Below, piece after piece: positions 44,879-54,772 of a DNA stretch of 64,000 bases; position 1 is the stretch's first letter, and each line of letters opens with the position of its first letter. The notes under the pieces are model-generated. The model did no database searches. It saw nothing but the letters and a program-made list of their open reading frames with translations, and was not told the DNA's origin. Where the stretch lies: assembly GCF_021560015.1 (NCBI RefSeq), contig NZ_CP073588.1, positions 62,001-126,000 of the forward strand, given 5' to 3'. This DNA comes from Shewanella vesiculosa (GTDB lineage: Bacteria > Pseudomonadota > Gammaproteobacteria > Enterobacterales > Shewanellaceae). The translations under genes were made by a program, and so were the position numbers.

Positions 44879-46147
44879 ATGGCATTTAAGTTAATACAAC
44901 TTTTTTTATCAAGTTTTGGAGTCATATTACTTGGAATTTTGTTGTCTAAATATACAGCTAATTATTATCCATTCGAATATGTTGGTTATTTAGGAACAGT
45001 AAAGGCTTATTCTGTATTCCTTTCAAATGTTTTTTTATTGGGCTTGAATTACTCTTTTTTCTTTCTAATTAAAAATAGTTCTGAAAATGAAGCAGTAACT
45101 GATGTATATCAAAAATCTATAAATTTAATATTCTTAGTTTTTTTGCTTTTTTTATTGGTTCCAATTTGTTATTTTTACTTTAATAAGGCTGTCGTTTCTA
45201 GCCACGAAGTGGCTATTGTATCGATTGCTTTTTTTTGTGCACTTGTTTTAAGTGTTTGTTCTGTTCTGGCTAAAAGAGATGCTTACAACAACGATTATGG
45301 CCGATTTTTTATTTACACTTCATCAAATAATATTATCCTGTTGCTTTTTGCTTTGCTTGGTAGTTTTTTATATACAGGGATGTTGGTTTTTATTTTTGTT
45401 TTATTACTAATTATTTTTATCCTAGCATTCTTTTCCTTTAAATCGCTTAAGCTCGCCCCATGTCTAGATTTTGCCAAGAAGAGTATGTCTTATGCAAAGT
45501 TCTTCTATTTGCATCTTTTTTTAAGTACAGGTTTTTTAGCTTTTATTCAGTTTGTTCTAAATAGCAAAAGCATGTCAACGGAATTCAATGCCCTAATTAC
45601 AATATTTAGTCTGCTAAATGTTGCTACTGTAGTCGTTGGAAATTATATTTTTCCTAAACTTGTCGCTAATTCAGAATCAGAAGGTCACCTATTTCTTTCT
45701 GAGTTGACAGCAATATGTGTTTTATTAGCATCTTTTTTTATTCTATTCTTTTTTGATTTTGGAGTGAGGATCATTTTTAAAGAGAATTTTATCCAGCTTA
45801 CAATTATCTCTGTCTTTTTACTTCAAAGTAAAGTTTTAGAAATATCTAGTGGGATTCTTGGTTATAAATTGAGCTCGAAATTGCAGTTTAAGAAAATATA
45901 CGTCGGTTTTGCCTTGTATTGTTTGCCAACTTTGGTTGGATTAGCTTTACTTTATTATGATTTAGTTACATTAAATACTTTCTGTCTATCAATTTTGATT
46001 GGATGGGCTCTTCATTACCTATATATTGTTATTGTCAGCTACAGTTCTCAAAAATTACGTGGCACCTTTGTCTTTTTAAGCCTTATTTTGGGTTTATCTA
46101 TACAGTATTATTTTTTAATAGATTTAGTTCAGGGCTTTACTTTATGA
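44879..46147 (+). CDS. wzx: Wzx-like polysaccharide flippase
   Basis: A 422-residue protein with about twelve membrane helices and little polar sequence (LIQLFLSSFGVILLGILLSKY, NVFLLGLNYSFFFLI, AKFFYLHLFLSTGFLAFIQF...). This is the MATE/MVF-like flippase pattern. It moves the undecaprenyl-linked repeat unit across the inner membrane. The start follows the previous stop by 3 bp; the end overlaps the next gene by 4 bp. The call rests on topology and context. Confidence 0.75.
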   Translation: MAFKLIQLFLSSFGVILLGILLSKYTANYYPFEYVGYLGTVKAYSVFLSNVFLLGLNYSFFFLIKNSSENEAVTDVYQKSINLIFLVFLLFLLVPICYFYFNKAVVSSHEVAIVSIAFFCALVLSVCSVLAKRDAYNNDYGRFFIYTSSNNIILLLFALLGSFLYTGMLVFIFVLLLIIFILAFFSFKSLKLAPCLDFAKKSMSYAKFFYLHLFLSTGFLAFIQFVLNSKSMSTEFNALITIFSLLNVATVVVGNYIFPKLVANSESEGHLFLSELTAICVLLASFFILFFFDFGVRIIFKENFIQLTIISVFLLQSKVLEISSGILGYKLSSKLQFKKIYVGFALYCLPTLVGLALLYYDLVTLNTFCLSILIGWALHYLYIVIVSYSSQKLRGTFVFLSLILGLSIQYYFLIDLVQGFTL

Positions 46148-47220
46148 AAAACGTACTTTTTGTATCTAATTTTTTCCCAAGTTATAAAACCCCAAATTTT
46201 GGCACCTTTGTTAAAACTAGTGCTGTTCAGCTTGAGAGTATGGGTTTTCATTTAGATTATTCTGTAGTAAAAAGCAAGTATAGGGGGGCCAAGAAGTTAC
46301 TTGAATATATTCAGTTCTTAATTAAAACGCTGTCCAAACTATTTTTCAAAAATTATCATTTTTGTTATGTACATTATTTAACTTATTCAACCATCCCTTT
46401 ATGTTTCGCACTTCTTTTTGGCGTCAAGTTTAAATTTTTTATTAATATTCATGGTGATGATTTAGCCGGAAACAGGTGGATCCATAAGATAATGGGTTTA
46501 TCTTCAGGGTATTTGTTACGTAAATCTACTGGGATAATAGTACCAAGTGAACATTTTAGACGCATTTTACTGACAAAATTCCCTAGTTTATTGGGAGATA
46601 AAATTTTTGTATCTCCATCTGGAGGAGTGAACGTTAAATACTTCTTTCCTATGTCTATCGATTATACACCAGAATCAGATTCCCAAAAAGTATTTGGTTT
46701 TGTTTCTCGAATAGAGGAGGGGAAGGGATGGGAGGACTTATTGAACGCTATAGAGATTCTTCCAAGTAATTTAAATATCAAGTTTGTAATATATGGTTCG
46801 GGCAATCAAGAAGTCATGCTTAACCGAAAGTTAGCATCTATGACAAATCGTACATATGTTCATACCTTTGGTGGCGTGACCTATGAAGAAATGCCTAAGG
46901 TTTTTAATTCTATGGATTTTTTCGTTTTTCCAACTCACCGAGAAAGTTTAGGTCTTGTTCTCCTAGAGTCAATGAGTTGTGGAATACCTACAATCGTAAC
47001 TAAAATCAACCCTTTAATAGATATTGTTGGTGATGACTATTCGCTTTTTGCCGACGTTTCCGTACCTAAGTCGTTATCTGAACAAATATTAAAGTGCTAT
47101 AAGATGAAGAAAGAAGAATATATAGAAATCAAAACTAAAACTCTAAACCTTGCTTATCAGTATGACTCTGTAAAGGTTAGTGAATCTTTGTGTGAATTTA
47201 TTACTGGAAAATTACGATGA
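46144..47220 (+). CDS. GT4 family glycosyltransferase
   Basis: The ATG at 46144 (358 residues) starts MKNVLFVSNFFPSYKTPNFGTFV, a typical GT4 start; the longer upstream frame reads through the wzx end. Donor-site motifs are VFGFVSRIEEGKGWEDLLNAI (about 187-207) and the EX7E block HRESLGLVLLESMSCGIPTIV. It uses an NDP-sugar to extend the repeat unit on the cytoplasmic face. The specific sugar is unknown. It overlaps both neighbours by 4 bp, indicating tight coupling. Confidence 0.88.
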   Translation: MKNVLFVSNFFPSYKTPNFGTFVKTSAVQLESMGFHLDYSVVKSKYRGAKKLLEYIQFLIKTLSKLFFKNYHFCYVHYLTYSTIPLCFALLFGVKFKFFINIHGDDLAGNRWIHKIMGLSSGYLLRKSTGIIVPSEHFRRILLTKFPSLLGDKIFVSPSGGVNVKYFFPMSIDYTPESDSQKVFGFVSRIEEGKGWEDLLNAIEILPSNLNIKFVIYGSGNQEVMLNRKLASMTNRTYVHTFGGVTYEEMPKVFNSMDFFVFPTHRESLGLVLLESMSCGIPTIVTKINPLIDIVGDDYSLFADVSVPKSLSEQILKCYKMKKEEYIEIKTKTLNLAYQYDSVKVSESLCEFITGKLR

Positions 47221-47708
47221 AAAGGAAGAAAACTCTGATATTTATCAGTGGGGAAGGAGGGCATACTTACGAGATGTCTCGTTTGTGCAGTGTCTTAGAC
47301 AACAATGGAATCAATAGTTACAATTTAGTTCATTTAGGCAGTTTTATTTCAGATTTTAAATTTGATCATCAATATCCTCTTATGGATATAAGGCATAAAA
47401 CTAGTTTGTTTTTATCAATCCTATATTCGATCCCGATCCTGCTTTATAATATTTTACTTTTTTTTTATTTGATAATTAGGTTCGATGTTAAATGCGTTTT
47501 GAGTACGGGACCGGGCCTATGTATTATGCCTTCGGTACTTTTTAAGTTTTTTTGTAAAAGTACTGTAGTGTTCTTTGAGTCTTCTTGTATGTTCTATAGT
47601 AAAAGTGTGACAGGTCATATTATGAGTTATGTAGCTAATTACATAATCGTTCAGAATGAAGAGTTGTTACAGGTTTATGATAACTCTCTTTTTTTAGGTC
47701 GATTATGA
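47217..47708 (+). CDS. pssD: PssD/Alg14-like glycosyltransferase subunit
   Basis: A 163-residue protein with FISGEGGHTYEMSRLCSVL at the N-terminus, one membrane-associated hydrophobic segment (ILYSIPILLYNILLFFYLIIRF, about 72-93) and LSTGPGLCIMPSVLF. This is the Alg14 pattern: a membrane anchor that recruits a catalytic partner. With the next gene it forms a two-subunit transferase, often adding glucuronic acid or a related sugar to a lipid-linked acceptor. It overlaps its neighbours by 4 bp. Confidence 0.85.
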   Translation: MKRKKTLIFISGEGGHTYEMSRLCSVLDNNGINSYNLVHLGSFISDFKFDHQYPLMDIRHKTSLFLSILYSIPILLYNILLFFYLIIRFDVKCVLSTGPGLCIMPSVLFKFFCKSTVVFFESSCMFYSKSVTGHIMSYVANYIIVQNEELLQVYDNSLFLGRL

Positions 47709-48163
47709 AAATATTAGTCACTGTAGGAACAGGTTGTTTTGATTCCCTAATAGAATGTTGTGATAAAATTGCATGTAATACTGTATATCAGTTCACCTTC
47801 CAAATTGGAAAAGGAGAATATCTACCCAAAAACGGTTTTTATTTTGATTTTCAACCTGATTTAGCACTTACGCATTTTGATTTAATTATATCACATTGTG
47901 GAGCTGGAACGGTTTATAAGTGTCTTAACAGTAAAATTCCTTTGATAGCGGTGCCTAATTTGGAACGTAGTGATAAACATCAATCTGAATTAGGTTATTA
48001 TCTTGAAAAACATAACTTTTGTAGCACTTGCTTCGACTTGAAAGAACTGAAAAAATTAATTTTTGACTATAAACAGTGCAATTATAATGAGTATAGTAGC
48101 GTTACTTTTTTTGGTGTTAGCCAAGTTATTAAAATCATAAATGATAGTTTTAAGGAGTCCTAA
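47705..48163 (+). CDS. pssE: PssE/Alg13-like glycosyltransferase subunit
   Basis: A 152-residue protein with the GT28 C-terminal fold: VTVGTGCFDSLIE, DLIISHCGAGTVYKCLNSKIPLIAVPNLERSDKHQSE (about 58-94). This is the nucleotide-sugar binding Alg13-type partner of the preceding gene. The end overlaps the next ATG by one base. The product is cytosolic and peripheral on the membrane through PssD. Confidence 0.87.
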   Translation: MKILVTVGTGCFDSLIECCDKIACNTVYQFTFQIGKGEYLPKNGFYFDFQPDLALTHFDLIISHCGAGTVYKCLNSKIPLIAVPNLERSDKHQSELGYYLEKHNFCSTCFDLKELKKLIFDYKQCNYNEYSSVTFFGVSQVIKIINDSFKES

Positions 48164-49080
48164 TGAACTTACTTGTTACTGGCTCGACTGGGTTTGTTGG
48201 GCGTTATTTCTTTAGAACAATTAAGTCATATCCATATCTTGCTTCTTCGCTATCATTTACGAAATTTCTAAATGGAAATTATGATAAGTCTGTTTTTTCA
48301 AATGTATCAGTAATCGTTCATTGCGCCGCACGTGTTCACGTTATGAGTGATAAGTCATGTGATCCGCTTGGTGCCTATCGCGAAGTAAATACAACTGGAA
48401 CTATGAAACTTGCACGGGAAGCTGTCGAAGCAGGTGTTAAACGCTTTATATTTATTAGCTCCATTAAAGTTAACGGTGAATCTACTATTCTCGGTTCTCC
48501 TTTTAGTTCAATAGATAATCGGAACCCAGGAGATTTTTATGGCCAATCTAAAGCTGAAGCTGAAGTGCAATTATTACAGCTTGCCAAAGAAAGTGGCTTA
48601 GAAGTCGTTATCATAAGGCCAACATTAATTTATGGTCCCGGTGTTAAGGCAAATTTTTCTTCGTTATTAAAATTAGTTTCAAAAGGTTTGCCGTTGCCTT
48701 TCGGTAATATAAAGCAGAATAAACGTAGTCTTGTTTCCGTAAAGAATCTTGTTGATCTGATTATGATCTGTGTTGACCATCCTAAGGCTGCAAATCAAGT
48801 GTTTTTGGTCTCTGATGATCATGATGTATCTACATCCTCAATGGTAAAGTATATGTCGCAAGCTCTAGGGAAATCGAATAAATTGCTACCAGTACCTTTA
48901 TGGTGTTATCGCTTAGCAGGTAAGGTAACAGGTAATCCAGGTGTCGTTAATAGACTATTAGGGTCGCTACAGGTAGATATCACACATACTAAGGAAACTT
49001 TGGGTTGGGTACCTCCACAAACGCTTAAAGACGGTTTTAAAGAAACTGCAGAAGCGTTTATTCTTAATAAAAGTAAGTAG
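48163..49080 (+). CDS. NAD-dependent epimerase/reductase, WbpV-like
   Basis: A 305-residue extended SDR. NLLVTGSTGFVGRYFFR gives the GxxGxxG motif, FISSIKVNGES and YGQSKAEAE provide Ser and the YxxxK pair, and RPTLIYGPGVKANF and KRSLVSVKNLVDLI follow. This is the WbpV/WreQ group, which reduces the 4-keto group of UDP-2-acetamido-2,6-dideoxy-hexulose to UDP-QuiNAc. The partners are the initiating transferase and the WbpM dehydratase just downstream, as in P. aeruginosa O6 and Rhizobium etli. The C4-reductase assignment is inference from the set; a 4-epimerase is an alternative. Confidence 0.8.
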   Translation: MNLLVTGSTGFVGRYFFRTIKSYPYLASSLSFTKFLNGNYDKSVFSNVSVIVHCAARVHVMSDKSCDPLGAYREVNTTGTMKLAREAVEAGVKRFIFISSIKVNGESTILGSPFSSIDNRNPGDFYGQSKAEAEVQLLQLAKESGLEVVIIRPTLIYGPGVKANFSSLLKLVSKGLPLPFGNIKQNKRSLVSVKNLVDLIMICVDHPKAANQVFLVSDDHDVSTSSMVKYMSQALGKSNKLLPVPLWCYRLAGKVTGNPGVVNRLLGSLQVDITHTKETLGWVPPQTLKDGFKETAEAFILNKSK

Positions 49081-49089
49081 AGTATTTAT

Positions 49090-49638
49090 ATGATTCGTTT
49101 AATCGATTTTTTAGCTGCGTTCTTAGGCTTATTGTTGCTTTGGCCTGTTTTGTTTATTGTCACTTTCATTGGTTTTTTTGATACTGGCTCACCGATTTTT
49201 GTTCAAACTCGCGTAGGTAAACATAAAAAAGCTTTTAGTCTAATTAAATTTCGTACTATGTCGGTCGAGACTAAATCTGTGGCTAGCCATTTAGCCAGTA
49301 ATTCTTCAATCACTAAGTTGGGTAGTTTTTTACGTAAGACTAAGATTGATGAATTGCCACAATTAATTAATGTTTTAAAAGGCGAAATGAGTTTAGTCGG
49401 GCCTCGGCCTAATCTTTTTAACCAAGAAGAGTTGATTAAAGAGCGTGATGCTTTAGGCGTTTACAATGTACTACCAGGAGTGACCGGGTTGGCTCAGGTG
49501 CAGAATATTGATATGTCGACACCAAAGCATCTAGCTGAAACAGACAAAAAGATGATAGATACGTTTACTATTCAGAAATATTTTAAGTATATCTTAATGA
49601 CGGTTACAGGTAGTGGTTCTGGTGATGCGGTAAAATAA
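49090..49638 (+). CDS. initiating sugar-phosphate transferase (bacterial sugar transferase family)
   Basis: A 182-residue monotopic/one-helix phosphoglycosyl transferase of PglC size. LIDFLAAFLGLLLLWPVLFIVTF at the N-terminus is the membrane hairpin. GSPIFVQTRVGKHKKAFSLIKFRTM, KIDELPQLINVLKGEMSLVGPRP and YNVLPGVTGLAQV are the catalytic blocks. It loads the first sugar-1-phosphate onto undecaprenyl phosphate. The neighbours suggest QuiNAc-1-P. It replaces the WbpL-type (multi-pass) enzyme of P. aeruginosa. Confidence 0.9.
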   Translation: MIRLIDFLAAFLGLLLLWPVLFIVTFIGFFDTGSPIFVQTRVGKHKKAFSLIKFRTMSVETKSVASHLASNSSITKLGSFLRKTKIDELPQLINVLKGEMSLVGPRPNLFNQEELIKERDALGVYNVLPGVTGLAQVQNIDMSTPKHLAETDKKMIDTFTIQKYFKYILMTVTGSGSGDAVK

Positions 49639-49932
49639 TTATATCTATTTTTTAATAATTGATAATACGTTGGTTTGGCATTTGCTATGATAGTTTCTGT
49701 GCCAATATACCTTGCTTACTTGGTAAATCGCCTCAGAATTTTGTTATGTCCTTTGCTGTTTCATTATTAAGCTTATATCGGCCAATGTATTACTTAATAC
49801 TGCGTTGATGTTGTCTTTTTAGTATTACTTCATTTCTATCAATAAAGCACTGTCGTGTTAAACTCTAGTTACACAAGATTTTGGTTTAGATAAGATTTTA
49901 TTACTATGAATGTTATTAATTTGGAGCGCGAA
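49639..49932. other. gap between transferase gene and wbpM
   Basis: About 290 bp without a gene apart from a possible 9-codon upstream extension of wbpM. It is AT-rich and may contain a separate promoter for wbpM. No repeat cluster is present here. Confidence 0.35.
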
Positions 49933-51867
49933 ATGGATTTTTTGCAACGTATTTTCTCTTTACCTCGTCCTCAGAAAAGGTTGGTAAGCCTATTTGTTGA
50001 TTCATTCTTTCTAGTTTGTGCTTTTTGGACTGCACTTTTGGTGCGACTCGATGATATCAGTGTGTTGGGTAATAGCACCTTTTGGCTGGTGATTTCAATC
50101 GTTCTGCCAATAAGTTTAGTATTATTTGCTAAGTTAGGCCTTTACCGCGCAGTGCTGCGTTACATGGGCTTACAAGCGCTTGTGGCCATTGTTATTGGGG
50201 TTACGGTTTCAACCATTACATTAGTGTTAGTCTCTTTTTATGCTGAAGCTAATATTCCTCGCACAGTCCCGCTAATATATGCCGCATTTTCATTAGTGTT
50301 TATTGGTGGTTCACGAACGATAGTTCGTTCTATTGTTGGTTCTGGGATGAAGCGTACTGGTGAGCCCGTGATCATTTATGGTGCAGGTGTGAGTGGCCGC
50401 CAATTATTAACGTCCTTGGTTCAAAGCCATGAATATCATCCTTTTGCTTTTGTCGATGATGATGTGTCATTACATGGCACAGTTATTCAAGGGGTTCATG
50501 TTCATTCACCTTCCATTATTCGTAAGTTAATTAAGCAAAAATCAGTCACAAAAGTGCTACTTGCCATGCCAAGCGCCACTCGTGCTAAACGTCAGGCGAT
50601 ATTGACTCGTCTTGAACCTTTAGCCGTTCAGGTACTCACTATTCCTGCAATGGCTGATCTTGTTAACGGTACTAAACTTTATAGTGATATCAAGGAAGTT
50701 GAAATTGATGACTTACTTGGTCGTGATGCTGTTAATCCTCGCGAAGACCTTTTGTCTGCCAATATTAAAGACAAGGTGGTTATGGTCACTGGTGCCGGAG
50801 GCTCTATAGGTTCGGAGTTATGCCGACAGATTTTGAAACAGTCACCTAAAAAGTTGGTGCTTTTTGAGTTATCTGAGTTTGCTTTGTATGCCATAGATCG
50901 TGAATTAAATGCCACAGCTAAAGAACTTGGTTTGAATGTCAGAATTCTACCTATGATGGGTTCAGTTCAGCGTGAAAACCGTGTGCAAGCGGTTATGGAG
51001 TCGTTCGGCGTTCAAACAGTTTACCATGCAGCTGCTTATAAACATGTGCCTTTAGTCGAGCATAATGTCGTTGAAGGCGTTCGCAATAATGTATTTGGCA
51101 CTCTTTATACTGCTAGGGCAGCTATAGCTGCAAAGGTTGAAACATTTGTGTTGGTTTCAACAGACAAAGCGGTTCGTCCAACGAATGTAATGGGTACGAC
51201 AAAGCGTATGGCAGAGCTCGTTTTACAGGCATTGTCACGAGAGAATAATAAAACCCGTTTTTGTATGGTTAGATTTGGTAATGTGCTCGGTTCATCTGGC
51301 TCGGTTGTGCCTTTGTTTAGAACTCAAATTGCTAATGGTGGCCCTGTAACTGTTACTCACCCCGAAATTACCCGTTTTTTTATGACGATACCAGAAGCAT
51401 CTCAGTTAGTGATTCAAGCAGGTGCTATGGGGAAGGGCGGTGATGTATTTGTACTTGATATGGGCAAGTCGGTAAAAATTGTTGATTTAGCCAAAAAAAT
51501 GATCCGTTTAAGTGGTTATGAGGTTCGAAGCGAGAAAAATCCTGAGGGCGATATCGCTATCGAGTTTAGTGGATTACGCCCAGGCGAGAAATTATACGAA
51601 GAATTACTTATTGGTGATGATGTCACAGGTACTGAACATGAGCGCATCATGACAGCAAATGAGTTGTATTTAACATGGGCTGAGTATTCTGTGATTTTAG
51701 ACCGTTTAGATTTAGCTTGTCATCAGTTTAACCATGAAGCCATTCGCGATATTTTACTTAACACGCCTACAGGTTTTGCGCCGACAGATGGTATTTGCGA
51801 TTTGGTTTATCAACAAAAAGCTAAAAACTCCGATGCTGCTAAGAAAGTCATTAACCTTGTATCTTAG
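49933..51867 (+). CDS. wbpM: UDP-GlcNAc 4,6-dehydratase, WbpM family
   Basis: The ATG at 49933 (644 residues) has GGAG six bases upstream and starts MDFLQRIFSLPRPQKRL, as in relatives; an ATG at 49906 lacks a ribosome binding site. N-terminal four membrane helices (about 15-120) are followed by a Rossmann region (PVIIYGAGVSGRQLLTSL). The SDR dehydratase domain has VMVTGAGGSIGSELCRQI, and the modified triad in STDKAVRPTNVMGTTKRMAE, where Met replaces the usual Tyr. It removes water from UDP-GlcNAc to give the 4-keto-6-deoxy sugar for QuiNAc/FucNAc. Confidence 0.94.
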   Translation: MDFLQRIFSLPRPQKRLVSLFVDSFFLVCAFWTALLVRLDDISVLGNSTFWLVISIVLPISLVLFAKLGLYRAVLRYMGLQALVAIVIGVTVSTITLVLVSFYAEANIPRTVPLIYAAFSLVFIGGSRTIVRSIVGSGMKRTGEPVIIYGAGVSGRQLLTSLVQSHEYHPFAFVDDDVSLHGTVIQGVHVHSPSIIRKLIKQKSVTKVLLAMPSATRAKRQAILTRLEPLAVQVLTIPAMADLVNGTKLYSDIKEVEIDDLLGRDAVNPREDLLSANIKDKVVMVTGAGGSIGSELCRQILKQSPKKLVLFELSEFALYAIDRELNATAKELGLNVRILPMMGSVQRENRVQAVMESFGVQTVYHAAAYKHVPLVEHNVVEGVRNNVFGTLYTARAAIAAKVETFVLVSTDKAVRPTNVMGTTKRMAELVLQALSRENNKTRFCMVRFGNVLGSSGSVVPLFRTQIANGGPVTVTHPEITRFFMTIPEASQLVIQAGAMGKGGDVFVLDMGKSVKIVDLAKKMIRLSGYEVRSEKNPEGDIAIEFSGLRPGEKLYEELLIGDDVTGTEHERIMTANELYLTWAEYSVILDRLDLACHQFNHEAIRDILLNTPTGFAPTDGICDLVYQQKAKNSDAAKKVINLVS

Positions 51868-51967
51868 TTTTTTATTAGAACTTCTTAGTCGATGAATTTA
51901 TTTTACACTAATTAATGGTTGGCCAGAGTTTAACCTTAGATTAGGCTCATTTTTACAAGGATTTTAA

Positions 51968-52855
51968 ATGAAAGTAGTTATTCCCGTTGCAGGTCTTGGT
52001 ACCCGCATGTTGCCGGCAACCAAAGCCATTCCGAAAGAGATGTTGCCTTTAGTTGATAAACCATTAATTCAATATATTGTTAATGAGTGTGTCGCCGCCG
52101 GTGTGAAAGAAATTGTATTAGTGACGCACGCCAGTAAAAATGCGATTGAAAACCACTTTGATAAATCCTACGAGCTTGAATCAACCTTAGAAAAACGCGT
52201 AAAACGTCTGTTACTGGAAGAAGTCCAAGCGATTTGTCCTAAAGATGTGACCATAATGCATGTGCGTCAAGGCGAAGCGAAAGGTTTAGGTCATGCGGTA
52301 TTATGTGCTTACCCTTGTATTGGTAATAGTCCGTTTGCTGTAGTGTTACCTGACGTTATTTTAGATGCATATACCGCTAATCAAAAAACTGAAAACTTAG
52401 CCGCGATGATAGTGCGTTACAAAGCGACATTTGCTAGCCAAATTATGGTGGCTCCTGTACCTGAATGTGACGTCAACAAATATGGCATAGCCGATTGTAA
52501 TGGTGTTCAGATAACCCCGGGTGATTCAGCTAAAATCAAAAGGATGGTTGAAAAACCTGCTGTTGGTGAAGCCCCGTCTAATCTAGCGGTTGTTGGTCGT
52601 TATGTATTATCAGAAAAGATCTGGCGATTGCTTGCAAAAACACCAGCCGGTGCTGGTGATGAAATTCAGTTAACTGATGCCATTGATATGCTGATTGAAC
52701 AAGATACCGTTGAAGCCTTTAACATGACCGGTAAGTCACATGATTGCGGTGATAAACTGGGATATATGAACGCTTTCGTTGAATATGGCTTACGCGATGC
52801 TAAGTTGGGCGCAGATTTCAAAAAAAGCGTTGAAAAAATTATGCTCGAACAGTAA
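51968..52855 (+). CDS. galU: UTP-glucose-1-phosphate uridylyltransferase
   Basis: A 295-residue enzyme forming UDP-glucose. [33 protein letters not shown] is the nucleotide-binding signature; [15 protein letters not shown] and [11 protein letters not shown] follow, with [20 protein letters not shown] and DAIDMLIEQ later. The N-terminus begins directly with the signature. The ribosome binding site is CAAGGA. It is followed by a strong terminator, so it ends a transcription unit. Confidence 0.96.
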   Translation: MKVVIPVAGLGTRMLPATKAIPKEMLPLVDKPLIQYIVNECVAAGVKEIVLVTHASKNAIENHFDKSYELESTLEKRVKRLLLEEVQAICPKDVTIMHVRQGEAKGLGHAVLCAYPCIGNSPFAVVLPDVILDAYTANQKTENLAAMIVRYKATFASQIMVAPVPECDVNKYGIADCNGVQITPGDSAKIKRMVEKPAVGEAPSNLAVVGRYVLSEKIWRLLAKTPAGAGDEIQLTDAIDMLIEQDTVEAFNMTGKSHDCGDKLGYMNAFVEYGLRDAKLGADFKKSVEKIMLEQ

Positions 52856-52877
52856 CACTTAATTATCATGTGCTTTT

Positions 52878-52908
52878 AAACCAACTCTTGTGTAGTTGGT
52901 TTTTTGTT
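52878..52908 (+). terminator. intrinsic terminator of galU
   Basis: AAACCAACT (52878-52886) pairs with AGTTGGTTT (52894-52902), followed by TTTTGTTTTTT. It marks the probable end of the main polysaccharide operon. Confidence 0.9.
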
Positions 52909-52926
52909 TTTTGGAATGAGCCAAAA

Positions 52927-53128
52927 GCCTAGAGCGCTGCGCTGCTAGTTTGCTACTAGATGCTAAGAATAGGGCGCCTGCGGCTGCTAGAAGTTATACA
53001 ATCAACAGACTAGTCGCACTGTGACTCAATGTTAGCAGCGGAGCTGTCCCTAGAAGCGAAGCGATCCTAGTAGGACGTAGTCCGCTCTCTGGCGAGCCTG
53101 CGAGTTCCTAGAACCTAGCAAGACTAGG
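52927..53128. repeat. CTAG micro-hairpin repeat, cluster K (reverse orientation)
   Basis: Between galU and glmM, the reverse complement of the clusters A, C and G order: AGCCTAGAGCGCTGCGCTG, CTAGTTTGCTACTAGATG, GGGCGCCTGCGGCTGCTAG, AAGTTATACAATCAACAG, ACTAGTCGCACTGTGACTC, TTAGCAGCGGAGCTGTCC, CTAGAAGCGAAGCGATC, CTAGTAGGACGTAGTCCGC, TCTCTGGCGAGCCTGCGAG, TTCCTAGAACCTAG. Confidence 0.8.
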
Positions 53129-53155
53129 TACTTAATTTTTTATATTGGAGTTTTT

Positions 53156-54505
53156 ATGTCTCGTAAGTATTTTGGCACCGATGGTGTCCGTGGAAAGGTG
53201 GGGACGTTTCCTATTACGCCTGATTTTGCTATGAAGTTAGGTTGGGCTGCTGGCAAAGTATTAGCCTCAACCGGTACCCAGGAAGTTTTGATTGGTAAAG
53301 ATACTCGAAGCAGCGGTTATATGTTGGAGTCTGCTATTGAGGCTGGTTTGTCTGCTGCTGGTGTGAATGTAGCTTTAATTGGCCCTATGCCTACGCCAGC
53401 CGTTGCATATTTAGCCTCGACCTTTAGAGCAGATGCGGGTGTGGTGATCAGTGCCTCACATAATCCTTTTTATGATAATGGTATTAAGTTTTTCTCGAAT
53501 TCGGGCACTAAGCTTAATGATCAGCAAGAGCTTGAAATTGAAGCCTTACTTGACCAGGCGTTAAATCACAATGCAATGGAATGTGTTTCATCTGAATTGT
53601 TAGGTAAAGTCCGTCGTATTACTGATGCTGCTGGTCGATACATTGAGTTTTGCAAAGGCGTATTTGCTAAAGATTTAACCTTAGCAGGCCTTAAAATTGT
53701 CGTCGATAGTGCTAACGGTGCGGCGTATCATATTGCGCCCAATGTATATCGTGAGTTAGGTGCTGAGGTGATTAGCATTAATGATAAGCCTAATGGCACT
53801 AATATTAATGATCATTGCGGCGCGACCCATTTAGACAGTTTGCAAACAGCAGTTATGGTACATGAAGCTGATTTAGGCATTGCGATGGACGGTGACGCTG
53901 ACCGAGTGATGTTTGTTGACCATAATGGCCATGTAGTGGACGGCGATCAAATTTTATATATTTTAGCTAAGTCGGCCAAACAGCAAGGTACAATGACAGG
54001 CGGTGTCGTCGGCACGTTAATGTCTAACCTTGGTCTTGAGATCGCGTTAAAAGAAATGGATATTCCATTTAAGCGTGCCAAAGTGGGTGATCGTTATGTG
54101 GTTGAGCAATTAAATTCTACGGGATGGCGCATTGGTGGCGAAGGTTCTGGGCATATTCTACATCTTGACCATGCCTCTACTGGTGATGCTGTTGTGGCAT
54201 CATTATTAGTATTACAAGCGATATTACAATCTGGCGAGTCATTAGCAGAGATAGTATCGGGTATGAAAAAGTTACCTCAAGTACTGCTTAATGTTCGCCT
54301 AACCGCTAACAACGCTAATGAAATCCTAGCATCAGCAGCAGTAAAGCAAGCTGTAATAGAAGCCGAAGCCGTACTTGCCGATAACGGCCGTGTGTTATTA
54401 CGCAAATCAGGTACTGAACCGCTAATCCGTGTAATGGTTGAATCAACAGATCCTGAAATGTCGCAAGCTCAAGCAGAACATATAGCTAAAGCTGTAAAAG
54501 CATAA
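53156..54505 (+). CDS. glmM: phosphoglucosamine mutase GlmM
   Basis: A 449-residue alpha-D-phosphohexomutase converting glucosamine-6-phosphate to glucosamine-1-phosphate. [22 protein letters not shown] at the start, the phosphoserine loop [19 protein letters not shown], the metal loop [14 protein letters not shown], sugar-binding GEGSGHI and the C-terminal [12 protein letters not shown]. Its place in a polysaccharide locus, not beside folP/ftsH, suggests a second copy supplying UDP-GlcNAc for the surface sugars; this cannot be proved from the window. The ribosome binding site is TTGGAG. Confidence 0.95.
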   Translation: MSRKYFGTDGVRGKVGTFPITPDFAMKLGWAAGKVLASTGTQEVLIGKDTRSSGYMLESAIEAGLSAAGVNVALIGPMPTPAVAYLASTFRADAGVVISASHNPFYDNGIKFFSNSGTKLNDQQELEIEALLDQALNHNAMECVSSELLGKVRRITDAAGRYIEFCKGVFAKDLTLAGLKIVVDSANGAAYHIAPNVYRELGAEVISINDKPNGTNINDHCGATHLDSLQTAVMVHEADLGIAMDGDADRVMFVDHNGHVVDGDQILYILAKSAKQQGTMTGGVVGTLMSNLGLEIALKEMDIPFKRAKVGDRYVVEQLNSTGWRIGGEGSGHILHLDHASTGDAVVASLLVLQAILQSGESLAEIVSGMKKLPQVLLNVRLTANNANEILASAAVKQAVIEAEAVLADNGRVLLRKSGTEPLIRVMVESTDPEMSQAQAEHIAKAVKA

Positions 54506-54534
54506 CGTTTAGGTAATGACCTGAAGATTAGCTT

Positions 54535-54561
54535 GTTCGCCATTTTCTAAAAGTGGCGAAC
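54535..54561 (+). terminator. hairpin after glmM
   Basis: GTTCGCCATTTT and AAAAGTGGCGAAC pair with one bulge around a CT loop. No long T-run follows, so termination is tentative. The 210 bp from here to rmlB hold no gene and probably the rmlB promoter. Confidence 0.5.
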
Positions 54562-54772
54562 CTAAATTTATCTAACTGCTATGTTGAGGTTTATCAAAGC
54601 AGTAAATTTAATACTTACTAGATACAGTGAAGATAAAACTGCCTAAAAGTTGAGTGAAATTATTTAAGATGCGTCATTAGATTGAAAGCAATAGTCGCTG
54701 TTATTGATGATAAAATCTAAGTAGAACCTACTTTTAGACAATTTCAGATGCTTTGGAAACACAAGTATAAAA

